Shown here: positions 18,601-26,858 of the stretch, one piece after another
How the letters are laid out: every line of letters begins with the position of its first letter
Numbering within the stretch: position 1 is the stretch's first letter
Assembly (NCBI GenBank): GCA_020849855.1
Contig: JADZFO010000002.1
Span: 62,001 to 126,000, forward strand
Length of the DNA stretch: 64,000 nucleotides
Direction: 5' to 3'
Source: a bacterium
GTDB lineage: Bacteria; 4484-113; JAFGCY01
The notes under the pieces: model-generated
Told to the model about the DNA's origin: nothing
What the model saw: only the letters and a program-made list of their open reading frames with translations
The model's database searches: none
Translations under genes and position numbers: made by a program

Positions 18601-19386
18601 GGCGGTGTGCTGGGTGGCGGGATAGAGCCGGACGGGGACTGGTTCACCTGGGACAGCGGCAGCAGTATCTGGCGCCTGACGCAGGCCAGCCCGCAATATG
18701 GCAACAACTGCCTGCGCTTCGGTCCCGAGGGCAGCGGGAACTATGGCGACAACGAGTTTGACCAGCTCTTCAGCCCGGTGCACGACTGCTCAGACACAGT
18801 GCGTCCCTATCTGCGGCTCTGGCAGAAGCTGGACCTGGAGGGCGACGGCAGCAGCGGCAACGACTTCGCCAAAATCCAGATGATGCGTTATCTGGGCCTC
18901 GAGGAGACGGTGACGACACTTGCCGAGTATCGCAAGGACAGCAGCCCGGCTGGCCAGTGGATTGAGCAGGCCTTTGACCTTGGCAAGTTCAAGGCTGCGC
19001 CCTTCAGGCTGAACTTCCTGTTCAGCAGCGACAACAACGGCCAGGCCGGCAGCGGCTGGTTCATCGATTCCTATGAGATTCTGGATGCCGACCCGGGCAT
19101 CAGCGGCCTGCAGCCCGGCCGGGCGCCCCGTAAATCTGAGGTCACCATTCTTGGTGAGAACTTCGGAATCCTCCAGGGCTCATCCAGCGTCAGCTTCGCC
19201 AAGGCCGGCGGGGGCAGGGTGGATGCCGAAGTGCTGAGCTGGGGGACTGCCGCTGTACTGGTCAAGGTGCCAGACGATGCAGTTACGGGAACCATCATCG
19301 TCAAGGTGCTGGGCTTCGAGAGCAATGGCAGCAACTTCCAGGTCATCAAGCCGGCGCCGGTGCTGGGCGGGATCAGCCAGCTCTAG
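15685..19386 (+). CDS. S8 family subtilase lipoprotein with MAM-like, Ig-like and IPT/TIG domains (paralogue 1)
   Basis: A 1,233-residue exported protease. Start ATG 15685 has AGGGAG upstream; the signal peptide ends with a perfect lipobox LAAC. A propeptide-like region (about 70-220) precedes the S8 domain with D289 (LIDTGCRMTHEDL), H334 (YGHGTYCAGI) and S520 (GTSFACPSVAG), plus AAGNWN. Following domains are an Ig-like segment (WDNPVDGESVSG), two MAM or choice-of-anchor-J-like modules (each near an FxSFDGNQ or WFTWDSGSS core with conserved Trp and FDQLFSP), a second Ig-like segment, and a C-terminal IPT/TIG domain (VTILGENFGILQGSSSVSF). It is a tandem paralogue of the next gene. Likely cell-surface protein degradation. 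Confidence 0.9.
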   Translation: MIKHLKAALLSLTALGLAACSGGSDTASLGSASDAALQPAPAGAELSRSLLPGQPGLYEGAFNTPDPAALMPQPKKAAQAGLDFAADEFVVIFENKPEAAALAPYLGQGSDGRADLLRATDNEPLVRHDYFRRVSANLASAYGLELGSRVFFKDVNFAVLRLPAVEDVAELDAAMLRLLRENRGLVREVCYNMFVQTVGAVDPQGRRLSQEDFRRIFGPRQPSGRGLFKQVSAPPNDPLHLNRAGTQGGSWANWRCGAFDTFNDEDSTELAGGWVNMTGDGSVLVGLIDTGCRMTHEDLVGNVITPYSTAPFNAPGVLTDVINKDNDPADDYGHGTYCAGIIGAVANNGKGLAGMCHDVEILPIKVIAANGWGTDAQVAEGMLLADALGAEILSISLGGPYADRTSQLATQQCDADGVLVIVAAGNWNTSAPSYPGYYQDSFCVGGTTLVNASGNQDFSPTIDTNEDMTPDALPVASRFDARVGFSNYGPWVDIAAPAVEMQSTTAGADDGYAGGGAGTSFACPSVAGCAALLWEYIGAEASADQVRGLLQGTQTPLATNGNTANPRGFIDDSSNGTVGCVNLKAAMDLYDAGQGSAPVISWDNPVDGESVSGMQEIRVAVSGGSGNVIRVDLETPTRILATVEEASSGFYRFNWDTSFEFNQPLPLTAKVYDDQGHMVRSTITVLPDNAHLVPAWSEDFTEVANDTIPAGWFSFDGNQIAGNTSWGATDALGSAAVPCMHSAGTSDDNASMSNNWLFSPILDLRGRSTASLSFDLRYTGGEVWFLYTIDDSTYFYEYWNAGGMHEWESKSYDLTPLCGHEVRLLWTLTGGAGNGIWIDDVSVDTASGTPPSIEITSPAAGAAVNGIVPVSVTISDDTVQLRVEAEPPTLGPLFYDQLPDNDPENPTKTYSFYWDSRWVYKGGCQLIVTARDDEDNDGQADDLAAQDSVALTASNISRDPAYLEGFESMLEIGGVLGGGIEPDGDWFTWDSGSSIWRLTQASPQYGNNCLRFGPEGSGNYGDNEFDQLFSPVHDCSDTVRPYLRLWQKLDLEGDGSSGNDFAKIQMMRYLGLEETVTTLAEYRKDSSPAGQWIEQAFDLGKFKAAPFRLNFLFSSDNNGQAGSGWFIDSYEILDADPGISGLQPGRAPRKSEVTILGENFGILQGSSSVSFAKAGGGRVDAEVLSWGTAAVLVKVPDDAVTGTIIVKVLGFESNGSNFQVIKPAPVLGGISQL

Positions 19387-19536
19387 CCGCAGGTCAGATG
19401 GACGGGTTAAGACAGGGCGTCCGGGCCGGCTGATGCTTGCACAATTCTGAACAGATTTAACCTTGAGTCTGTAGTCAAGAATGCTTGCTAGGGCCTAGAA
19501 TCGAGTCCCAACTCGCGTTCAAGGCAGGCGCCGTCT

Positions 19537-22500
19537 ATGGCCCGCAGTCTTCCCGTAATTCTCCTTTCCGCTCTGCTGCTTGCTCTGCTCGGCTGCGGCA
19601 GCGGTGGAAAGCAAAGTGCGCAGCTCATGCCGGGCCCCGGCGATGCTGCAGACAGCCTGGCCGGCGAGCCCGGCGGCCTGCGCTCTGACCCCGGCGCCTT
19701 TCCCCTGGCAGGGGAGGCGACACTGCTGGCGGGGGCCCGGACTGTGCCTGACCCGACAGCGGAGCAGCCGCTGCCGCGTCTGGCCGCGCAGGCCGGTGTG
19801 GACTTTGCCGCCAACCGCTTCATCGCCATACTGGAGAACAGCCCGCAGGCCAATGCCATGGCGCCCTATATGGGCAATGGCGTCGACGGCACAGCGGACA
19901 TGCTGCGCGCCAGCGACAACCAGCCCCTGGTCCAGCACCCCTACTTCCGGCGTGTCAGCAGCAACCTGGCCAGCCACTATGGCCTTGATGTCTTTGGCCG
20001 CGTCTTTTACAAGGACGTCAACTTTGTCGTGCTCGAACTGCCGGAAGTGGAGAGCGTCGCCGACCTGGACAGAATGATGCTGCGGGTACTGAACGAAAAC
20101 CGCGGCCTGGTGCGTGAAGTTTGTTATGACACCTACCTGAAGGCTCTCGGCTCAGTTGACGCCAAGGGCCAGCAGGTCCCGCAGGAGCTGGTGGACGGCT
20201 TGATCCGCAGCATGCCCGGTCGGCCCAGGGATGCCGCGCCGGCTCCCTCGCGCCGGGTCAGCACGCCGCCCAACGACCCGATGCACCTGAACCGCAACGG
20301 CAGCAACGGCGGTACCTGGGCCAACTGGCGTGTCGGCGCCTTTGATACCTACAACGATGGCACAGCCTGGACCGGCTGTTATGGCACTACTGTGGGCTCA
20401 AGCAGCGTGCTGGTCAGCGTGCTGGATACCGGCTGCCGCGTGACCCACGAAGACCTGGTTGGCAACGTGATTGTCGCCAGCACCACGCCGCCCTACAACG
20501 CGCCAGGCATCCTGACCGATGTAATCAACAAGGACAACGATCCCGCTGATGGCCATGGCCACGGCACGAACTGCTGCGGCTGTGTCGGCGCAGTGGGCAA
20601 CAATGCCAAGGGCTTGTCTGGCATGTGCCAGACCGTGAAGATCCTGCCGATCAAGGTGCTCAGTGATGGCGGCAGCGGATCCGACAGCCAGGTTTCCGAG
20701 GGCATTCTGCTGGCGGACTATCTGGGTGCGAACATCCTCAGCCTCAGCCTCGGCGGGCCCTTTGCGGACCGCACGACCCAGCTGGCGGTCAAGCAGTGCC
20801 ACGCTGATGGCCGGCTCGTCGTTATCGCCGCAGGCAATGAGAACACCAGCGCGCCCAGCTATCCGGGTTATTACCCCGAGGCCCTGTGCGTCGGCGCGAC
20901 GACCCTGGTGAATGGCTCGGGCAACCAGGACTTCAGCCACACCGTGGACACGAATGGCGACACCACGGCCGACAGCCTGCCCATCACGGGCCGCTTCGAT
21001 GCCCGGGCCTCCTTCAGCAACTATGGCGCATGGGTGGACATCGCGGCGCCAGGCGTGGAAGTGCGGACCACCAGCCGGGCCAGCGACACCAGCTATACGG
21101 CGGCCACTGCCGGCACCAGCTTCGCCTGTCCCTATACGGCCGGCTGCGCGGCGCTGCTCTGGAGCCATATGGGCGCGGCGGCGAATGCCGGCAAGGTTCG
21201 CGGCCTGCTGCAAAGCAGCGCCACTTCTATTGCCACCAATAACAACACGGCCAACCCCAAGTGCTTCATAGACAACAGCTCCAACGGCACCGTAGGTTTC
21301 TGCAACGTCAAGGCCGCCATCGACCTCTACAACACATCCCCCGGGGCGGGCCCCACCATCACCTGGGATAACCCCGCCGCCAACAGCACAGTCAGCGGGA
21401 CGGTGGAGATCCGGGTGGCTGTCAGCGGCGGCAGCGGGACCACGACCAAGGTGGAGTTCTATACCGCCACCCGGCACCTCGGCACGGTGACCGCGCCCAG
21501 TGGCGGCTTCTACCGCCTGAACTGGAACACGGTCTTTGAGTTCAACCGGCGGATGGACCTGAACGCGCGGGCCTACGACAACAAGGGCAACATCATCACC
21601 AGCACCATCCAGGTCACCCCCAACAACGCGCACGTGCTGCCCAACTGGAGCGAGAACGTCAGCGGCACCGCCAACAATGCGCTGCCCAGCGGCTGGAGCA
21701 TCCTGGATGGCAACCAGGGCAGCGGCAACACTGTCTGGGGCGCTGACGACAGCCAGGGCAGCGCAGCCCTGCCCAGCCTGCACAGCAGTGGCACGACGGC
21801 GGACTTCGCGGCGCAGAGCAACGACTGGCTATTCGCGCCGATCATCGACCTGCGGGGCAAGGCCACGGCCAGCCTGAGCTTCAACTTCTTCTACCGTCGC
21901 AGCAGCGCCGACATCTGGTTCCTTTACACCGTGGACGATGCAAACTACTTTGTCGAGTACATCTCCACGGGTAATGCGAACTATCCCACTGAGGGCGTCT
22001 GGGGTACGCGCACGGTCAACCTTAACTTCCTGGCCGGGCGTGAGGTCAGGCTGATGTGGGTGATCCAGCGCGACGGCGGCGGCGGCAGCGGTGGCAGCGG
22101 CCTGTGGATTGATGACATCAGCGTCACTTCCGGCAGCGGCACACCGCCGACAATCAGCATCACCGCGCCAGCCAATGGCGCCACCGTCAGCGGCATGGTG
22201 ACAACGAACGTAACGCTCAGCGATGACGTGGTGCAGCTGCGGGTAGAGGCCATCCCGCCCGCGCTCGGCACCTTCTCCTTCAACAGCATTCCGGATAACG
22301 ACCCGGGCAGCGGAAACAAGACCTTCAGCTTCAAGTGGGACAGCCGGCATACATGGAACGGCCCCTGCCTCTTCACTGTCTATGCCCTGGATGACGAGGA
22401 CGGCGACACCATTGCCGACGACCTGATGGCCCAACAGAGCATCTCGCTGACTGTGAACAATGCGAACAAGAGCCTGAACTGGTACGAGGGCTTTGAGTCC

Positions 22501-23295
22501 ATCACCACCCTGGGCGGCACCACCGGCGGCGGCAACAACTTTGACGGCGACTGGTACCTCTGGGGCGGCGGAGCCAGCACCTGGCGCATCAACACCGTGA
22601 GCCCGCATGCCGGCAGCAAGACCGCGAAGTTCGGTCCGGCGGATGGCAGCAACTATGGTGCCAACGAGTTCGACCAGCTCTACAGCCCGATGGTCAGCTG
22701 CCCAAGCGCGGTACACCCCTACCTGCGCTTCTTCCACAAGCTGGATGTTGAGGGAACCGGCGCGGGTGGCGACATGGCCAAGCTCTACATAGTGCGCTAC
22801 CTTGGCATCGACGACACGGAAGTGCCGATGGCCGAGTACCGCGCCGACAGCTCACCGGCCGGCAGCTGGGTGGAGCAGAGTTTTGACCTGAGCAAGTTCA
22901 AGTCCACGCCCTTCCGCTTCAACCTGCTCTTTGACAGCGATGGGGATGGCAACGCCGGTGCGGGCTGGTTCATTGACAGCTTTGAGGTGCTGGACGCCAA
23001 TCCGAGCATCACCAACCTGACGCCAAACCGTGCGGTCAATGGCAGCAGCATCACCATCAACGGCAGCAACTTCGGCGGGGTCCAGGGCAGCAGCACGGTG
23101 ACCTTCCAGAAAGACGGCGGCGGCACAGTCAATGCCACGGTCACCAGCTGGACCAACACGGTGCTGACGGTGACAGTGCCGGCCAACGCGGCGAAGGGGA
23201 ATGTGACCGTGAGCGTCCTGGGCTTCAGCAGCAATGGCGTGCAGTTCACCCCGATTCTGGCCCCGCCAAGCCTGGATGGTCTGGGCCAGCTGTAG
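19537..23295 (+). CDS. S8 family subtilase lipoprotein with MAM-like, Ig-like and IPT/TIG domains (paralogue 2)
   Basis: A 1,252-residue tandem paralogue of the preceding gene with the same domain order. The signal peptide ends in LALLGC. Catalytic residues are D297 (VLDTGCRVTHEDL), H342 (GHGHGTNCCG) and S528 (GTSFACPYTAG), with AAGNEN. The His region has an unusual extra Cys pair (NCCGC). The middle holds Ig-like and MAM-like modules with conserved WSILDGNQGSGN and WLFAPIIDLRG segments; the C terminus is an IPT/TIG domain (SITINGSNFGGVQGSSTVTF). Most of the divergence from paralogue 1 lies in the signal and linker, suggesting a local duplication. A TAGAAT box lies 36 nt upstream of the ATG, leaving a leader with a weak GGCAGG site. 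Confidence 0.9.
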   Translation: MARSLPVILLSALLLALLGCGSGGKQSAQLMPGPGDAADSLAGEPGGLRSDPGAFPLAGEATLLAGARTVPDPTAEQPLPRLAAQAGVDFAANRFIAILENSPQANAMAPYMGNGVDGTADMLRASDNQPLVQHPYFRRVSSNLASHYGLDVFGRVFYKDVNFVVLELPEVESVADLDRMMLRVLNENRGLVREVCYDTYLKALGSVDAKGQQVPQELVDGLIRSMPGRPRDAAPAPSRRVSTPPNDPMHLNRNGSNGGTWANWRVGAFDTYNDGTAWTGCYGTTVGSSSVLVSVLDTGCRVTHEDLVGNVIVASTTPPYNAPGILTDVINKDNDPADGHGHGTNCCGCVGAVGNNAKGLSGMCQTVKILPIKVLSDGGSGSDSQVSEGILLADYLGANILSLSLGGPFADRTTQLAVKQCHADGRLVVIAAGNENTSAPSYPGYYPEALCVGATTLVNGSGNQDFSHTVDTNGDTTADSLPITGRFDARASFSNYGAWVDIAAPGVEVRTTSRASDTSYTAATAGTSFACPYTAGCAALLWSHMGAAANAGKVRGLLQSSATSIATNNNTANPKCFIDNSSNGTVGFCNVKAAIDLYNTSPGAGPTITWDNPAANSTVSGTVEIRVAVSGGSGTTTKVEFYTATRHLGTVTAPSGGFYRLNWNTVFEFNRRMDLNARAYDNKGNIITSTIQVTPNNAHVLPNWSENVSGTANNALPSGWSILDGNQGSGNTVWGADDSQGSAALPSLHSSGTTADFAAQSNDWLFAPIIDLRGKATASLSFNFFYRRSSADIWFLYTVDDANYFVEYISTGNANYPTEGVWGTRTVNLNFLAGREVRLMWVIQRDGGGGSGGSGLWIDDISVTSGSGTPPTISITAPANGATVSGMVTTNVTLSDDVVQLRVEAIPPALGTFSFNSIPDNDPGSGNKTFSFKWDSRHTWNGPCLFTVYALDDEDGDTIADDLMAQQSISLTVNNANKSLNWYEGFESITTLGGTTGGGNNFDGDWYLWGGGASTWRINTVSPHAGSKTAKFGPADGSNYGANEFDQLYSPMVSCPSAVHPYLRFFHKLDVEGTGAGGDMAKLYIVRYLGIDDTEVPMAEYRADSSPAGSWVEQSFDLSKFKSTPFRFNLLFDSDGDGNAGAGWFIDSFEVLDANPSITNLTPNRAVNGSSITINGSNFGGVQGSSTVTFQKDGGGTVNATVTSWTNTVLTVTVPANAAKGNVTVSVLGFSSNGVQFTPILAPPSLDGLGQL

Positions 23296-23304
23296 CGCAG
23301 GGCT

Positions 23305-23310
23305 TAACAT
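23305..23310 (+). promoter_or_regulatory. TAACAT box, 6 nt before the gamma-carbonic anhydrase ATG
   Basis: TAACAT, six bases, then the ATG at 23317, with no Shine-Dalgarno. It fits the leaderless pattern, though the gene is only 21 bp behind the subtilase stop and could also be read through. Confidence 0.35.
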
Positions 23311-23316
23311 GCACTG

Positions 23317-23937
23317 ATGCAGCCTCTGATCCTGCCCTATGGCCACTTTGTGCCGCAGATCGACCCCTCTGCCTGGATAGCGCCCGGCGCGGTCATCACC
23401 GGCCAGACTCGTCTTGCGGCGCACGTGACCGTGCTTTACAACTGCGTCATCCGCGGCGATGTGAACCGTGTTGAGGTGGGCGAGGGCAGCAACATTCAGG
23501 ACCTCTCAATGCTGCATGTCGCTGATGACTGGCCCTGCATCATTGGGCGCGAGGTGACGGTGGGGCACTGCTGCATTGTCCACGGCTGCGTGGTGGAGGA
23601 CGGCTGCCTGATCGGCATGGGCGCGCGAATCCTCAATGGCGCGCGCATCGGCCGCGGCAGCATCGTGGCCGCCGGGGCTGTTGTGCCGGAAGGCATGCAG
23701 GTGCCGCCCGGCAGCCTGGTGGCCGGCGTGCCCGCGCAGGTCAAGAGCGAAGTCACACAGCGGCACCTGGAGCGGCTCGGCGCCCTGGAAGGGGCGGCGC
23801 AGGACCCGACAATCCCGGAGGATCTGCGGGGCCTGCCGGGGGTAGCTTTCGCCAGAAAGTATCGGCTGGTGGCAAAGGCCTACCGGGATGGCCATGCCTA
23901 TAGAGGCCTTGAAGGTCAAGGCGCGCCTGAAAGTTAA
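23317..23937 (+). CDS. Gamma-carbonic anhydrase family hexapeptide-repeat protein
   Basis: A trimeric left-handed beta-helix protein of the gamma-carbonic anhydrase (YrdA/PaaY/CaiE) family. Hexapeptide repeats run from SAWIAPGAVITGQT to GSLVAGVPAQVKSEV. Zinc ligands expected for the family are present: the His in MLHVADD and two in TVGHCCIVHGCVV, plus RGDVNRVEVGEGSNIQD with the conserved Arg/Asp/Gln residues. The 206-residue length is normal with a longer C-terminal helix. Likely function is CO2/bicarbonate interconversion, although many YrdA-type members have little measured activity. Confidence 0.85.
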   Translation: MQPLILPYGHFVPQIDPSAWIAPGAVITGQTRLAAHVTVLYNCVIRGDVNRVEVGEGSNIQDLSMLHVADDWPCIIGREVTVGHCCIVHGCVVEDGCLIGMGARILNGARIGRGSIVAAGAVVPEGMQVPPGSLVAGVPAQVKSEVTQRHLERLGALEGAAQDPTIPEDLRGLPGVAFARKYRLVAKAYRDGHAYRGLEGQGAPES

Positions 23938-23953
23938 ATTAGCTCATTGTGGC

Positions 23954-23982
23954 TTGTTTTGCTGTCTGCGGGGCGCTATAGT
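23954..23982 (+). promoter_or_regulatory. Promoter for the candidate ncRNA (TTGTTT-17-TATAGT)
   Basis: TTGTTT (23954-23959) and TATAGT (23977-23982) are separated by 17 bp. This is one of the best -35/-10 pairs in the window, and no ORF follows on the plus strand before the terminator at 24243. Confidence 0.55.
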
Positions 23983-23985
23983 CTG

Positions 23986-24265
23986 AATGCGCAGGCCCGC
24001 GCAATGCTACAGCCAGAAAGGGTGGCGGTGCCACAGAAGCAGTGCAGTTGCAGTATTCCCTGTGACTGTAAGAAGTAAGGTCACCAGCTTGGCGGGCGGT
24101 TTATGCGTATCGACAGACAAAGTCGACTTCTGCAGACACCAGCATTCCAAGCCCAGACTGATACAGCGCGGAATTGGCGCGCATCATTACGCATTTCCCG
24201 TTCCCTGGGGAATTACCGGCTGAGTTGTAGGGGGAGGCTGAGGGGGCTGCGGTGCAGCCCCTTTT
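23986..24265 (+). ncRNA. Candidate structured non-coding RNA, possibly pseudoknotted
   Basis: The 340-bp gap between two convergent genes has a good promoter, no ORF with coding character, and ends in a Rho-independent terminator on the plus strand. Complementary segments: AATGCG (23986-23991) with CGCATT (24190-24195); CCGCGC (23997-24002) with GCGCGG (24166-24171); AATGCT (24003-24008) with AGCATT (24141-24146). Local hairpins are GTGGC/GCCAC (24022-24034), GTGAC/GTCAC (24062-24084) and TCGAC/GTCGA (24110-24126). GCTTGG (24087-24092) can pair with CCAAGC (24147-24152), crossing the AATGCT stem, so a pseudoknot is possible. It does not contain tmRNA, RNase P or SRP core sequences that I recognise. 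Some blocks (AAAGGG, GGTG, GACTGTAAG, AAGCCCAGA) weakly recall cobalamin riboswitches, but no downstream gene exists. Confidence 0.45.
24243..24265 (+). terminator. Rho-independent terminator ending the candidate ncRNA
   Basis: GGGGCTGC (24243-24250) pairs with GCAGCCCC (24254-24261), followed by TTTT. The T-run is on the plus strand only, which supports a plus-strand transcript in this gap. Confidence 0.75.
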
Positions 24266-24278
24266 GCTTGCCCGCATA

Positions 24279-26426
24279 TCAGGGGCCGGCGACGCTGTAA
24301 CTCAGCACCGGGCTACTCTCACCATCCGCCGCCAGCTCTACCGGCACCAGCAGGCGAGTACTGTCAAAGAAGCACTGGCCGCCGGTCTCAAGATCGCAGT
24401 AGAAGACATAGCAGTCCAGAATGAGGGTGAGGCTGGAGGCCAGCGCGGAGTCAAAGCTGAGCTCGAGACGGAACTGTCCCTGGGCCAGCGTCTCCGGAGC
24501 CGATTCCTTGCCGCCCGGGGCCAGAAGCTCAGAGGCCGCGAAATGCACTGCGCCAGCCGGCTTGCTGGTTGCGGCAAGCTGGCTGGGGGCCAGCTCGTTC
24601 AGGTGCGTGCCGGCAGGCAGGTCAACCAGGAGTCTGATCTCCTTGGTGGCCGGGCTGAGCTTCAATCTAGGCAGCTCTAGAACGCGCTGCGGCTCGGGCA
24701 CAGCGCCAGGCAGCGCCGATCCGCCAGCCATCTGCAGCAGCTTGTCAGTGCCGCTGAGCTTCAGTGTGCTGAGCTCGGCACTGTCCAGGTCGAAGACCCT
24801 GATGAGGCCATTGTTGGTGTCGGCGATAAACAGCCTCCTGCCCATGCCAGCTATGTCGCAGGGTTCGTTCAGCTCGGCCCTGGCCGCAGGCCCATCCGTC
24901 ATTCCAGGACTGCCGGTCCCGACTAAGGTGCTGAGCACCCCGCTGGCGGGGTCGTAGACGCGGATTTTATGGTTATAGGTATCCGCAATGTAGACCCGGC
25001 CATCGAAGAAGTGTATGCCGACGGGGTGCTGCAGGCGCGCTCTGGGGTACTTGCCGTCGATATCGCCAAACTCGAAGAGGCCCTCGCCGATCAGCGTGCG
25101 GACTTCACTGCCCTTGAAATCAACCCTGCGCGCCGCGCTCGTTTCGCTGTCGGCAAAATAAAGCACGCCGCCGCGGCTGGATGGGCCGCTGCTGCTGATG
25201 CCGCTGGGCTGGGCCAGGGCTGCGTCTTTGCCGCTTCCATCCTCGATGTCTTCCCGGCCGCTGCCTGCGAAGGGCTTTGCAGCGCCGCCAGAGCTGTCTA
25301 TAGTCCAGAGCTGATGGCTGCCCGCCATGGCGACATATAGCAGCTGGCCTTCCAGCAGCAGGTCCCAGGGACTGCTGAGGCTGACATTCTGTCCTGTACC
25401 CGGTCTGGGCGGATAGGTGCTGGCCTGCTTCCCGTTACCAGACAGAGTGCTGACGGTCCGGCTTTCCAGATCGAGGACACGAATCGAGTGGTTCTCGGTA
25501 TCGGCAACAAAGAGCCGGCCCGCCGAAGGGTCAAAGCAGACTCCCTGCGGGTGCTTGAAGCGGGCGGCCTCGAAGCTGCCGTCCTTGAAGCCATATTCGC
25601 CGGAGCCGATCACCTCCAGAACCTCGCCATCCAGCCCCAGCAGCACGATACGGTTGTGCCCGCTGTCGCTGACGGCCAGGCGTGTGCCGGAAGGGTCGAG
25701 CTCAAGCTTGCCCGGGAAGCTCAGCAGGCCTGCGGGCGCCTTGTCCTTTTCCAGGTGCAGGGGGATCTTCTTCTCGCGGTCCAGCAAGCCCTGCTTGTCG
25801 AACTGTTCAACAGCCTGCTTCAACAGGGGCTGAAAGTAGTCATACACGCCTTCACCGCTGCGCGTAGTGATGATTCGCCCCTGCGGGTCAATCATCACGA
25901 TGGTGGGCCAGGAGCGCACGGTATAGCTGCTCCAGATCCGCATGTCGGCGTCGTTAACCACCGGATGCCCGATCTCGTACCTCAGAATGGCACTGCGGAT
26001 GTTGCCGCTTTGCTGCTCATTGTCGAACTTGGCGCTGTGGACGCCGATCACCACCAACTCCTCGGGATACTCCTCTTCCAGCCGGCGCAGATCCGGGATT
26101 ACATGCATGCAGTTGATACAGCAATAGGTCCAGAAATCGAGCAGCACGATCTTGCCCCGCAGATCCCTGATAGATACTGGGGCGTCGACATTCAGCCACT
26201 GGGCTCCTGCGGGGAAATCTGGCGCGTTCACGCCCTCCATGATAAGCGTGCTGGCGGCAGGCCTTGAGCCGCTGCCGGCGTCCAGAGCGCGGACAGCGGC
26301 AGTGCTCTGCCGGGCAAAGAGCGCAATTAGGATCGCGGCTGCAAGCGATATTAGCCTGGTGGCCACGCGGAGGAAGACTTCCGACGGCCGACCGGCCGTC
26401 CATGAGCTTACTTTCAGGTCTTGCAC
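24279..26426 (-). CDS. Thioredoxin-like domain/NHL-repeat protein (NHLRC2-like)
   Basis: A 715-residue protein with an N-terminal hydrophobic segment (LISLAAAILIALFA), a TlpA/AhpC-like thioredoxin domain with active-site Cys in YCCINCMHV (C103, C106), then NHL repeats forming a beta-propeller (repeated motifs GFKDGSFEAARFKHPQGV, VADTENHSIRVLDL, IADTYNHKIRVYD). A C-terminal beta-sandwich-like region of about 150 residues completes the NHLRC2 architecture. Members are thought to act in redox or folding reactions; no substrate can be stated. The start is GTG at 26426, overlapping the upstream 39-residue lipoprotein ORF by 13 bp, so translation is probably coupled. Confidence 0.85.
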   Translation of the reverse strand: MQDLKVSSWTAGRPSEVFLRVATRLISLAAAILIALFARQSTAAVRALDAGSGSRPAASTLIMEGVNAPDFPAGAQWLNVDAPVSIRDLRGKIVLLDFWTYCCINCMHVIPDLRRLEEEYPEELVVIGVHSAKFDNEQQSGNIRSAILRYEIGHPVVNDADMRIWSSYTVRSWPTIVMIDPQGRIITTRSGEGVYDYFQPLLKQAVEQFDKQGLLDREKKIPLHLEKDKAPAGLLSFPGKLELDPSGTRLAVSDSGHNRIVLLGLDGEVLEVIGSGEYGFKDGSFEAARFKHPQGVCFDPSAGRLFVADTENHSIRVLDLESRTVSTLSGNGKQASTYPPRPGTGQNVSLSSPWDLLLEGQLLYVAMAGSHQLWTIDSSGGAAKPFAGSGREDIEDGSGKDAALAQPSGISSSGPSSRGGVLYFADSETSAARRVDFKGSEVRTLIGEGLFEFGDIDGKYPRARLQHPVGIHFFDGRVYIADTYNHKIRVYDPASGVLSTLVGTGSPGMTDGPAARAELNEPCDIAGMGRRLFIADTNNGLIRVFDLDSAELSTLKLSGTDKLLQMAGGSALPGAVPEPQRVLELPRLKLSPATKEIRLLVDLPAGTHLNELAPSQLAATSKPAGAVHFAASELLAPGGKESAPETLAQGQFRLELSFDSALASSLTLILDCYVFYCDLETGGQCFFDSTRLLVPVELAADGESSPVLSYSVAGP

Positions 26427-26533
26427 TTGGTCCCGGCACCTGCGGCGGCGTCCGCACTTTCCGCGTCAGCTTTGTTGCAGGCGTTCAGCAGCAGCATTGC
26501 CGCCAGCAGAACCAGGATCAGCAGATCTCGCAT
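26414..26533 (-). CDS. Very small lipoprotein (39 aa)
   Basis: The ORF starts at ATG 26533 with GGAGAG just upstream and encodes a signal peptide MRDLLILVLLAAMLLLNAC with lipobox LNAC, followed by a short Ala/Asp/Lys tail ending in GTKCKT. It overlaps the start of the NHLRC2-like gene, indicating coupling. A TAGAAT box lies about 30 nt upstream of the ATG. Mature peptide is about 21 residues; no function can be assigned. The in-frame longer ORF to 26599 is disregarded because the signal peptide would be buried. Confidence 0.6.
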   Translation of the reverse strand: MRDLLILVLLAAMLLLNACNKADAESADAAAGAGTKCKT

Positions 26534-26720
26534 CTTCTCTCCATGCCATATCCGGCAGCAAATTCTACCCTTTGCAGCGTGGCTTTTGAGATGAATCACC
26601 TAAACAAACGTAGGCAGCTTTGCGACAAGACACCTGCTTATGCCGCTTCAGGAGTGCTTTGGCGTGATCTAAGCCCGGTGCACGAACCTGCAAGCTTCGC
26701 AGCAAGGGTAGCGCTTCGCC

Positions 26721-26750
26721 TTGACCCGCTTCTTGACCCACTGCTAGAAT
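26721..26750 (+). promoter_or_regulatory. Promoter for the sigma factor gene (TTGACC-18-TAGAAT)
   Basis: TTGACC (26721-26726) and TAGAAT (26745-26750) are 18 bp apart. TTGACCC is repeated 12 bp later, making a tandem. The roughly 100-nt leader can fold (GATGGCA with TGCCATC, and CCGCCG/CGGCGG near the start codon), so the sigma gene may be controlled after transcription. Confidence 0.5.
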
Positions 26751-26858
26751 GCCGCGGTCAGGAAGCCGGCCGGATGGCAAGGTTTGCCTGCTGCGGTGCC
26801 ATCTGCGGCCCGCGATACCGGGGAGGGAGTCCGCCGTGACGGCGGTTATGGGGATGAA

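Noticed and set aside
23986-24200. Cobalamin riboswitch
   Set aside because: Several blocks look similar, but the B12 box is poor and no sense-strand gene follows; left only as a low-probability alternative for the ncRNA.
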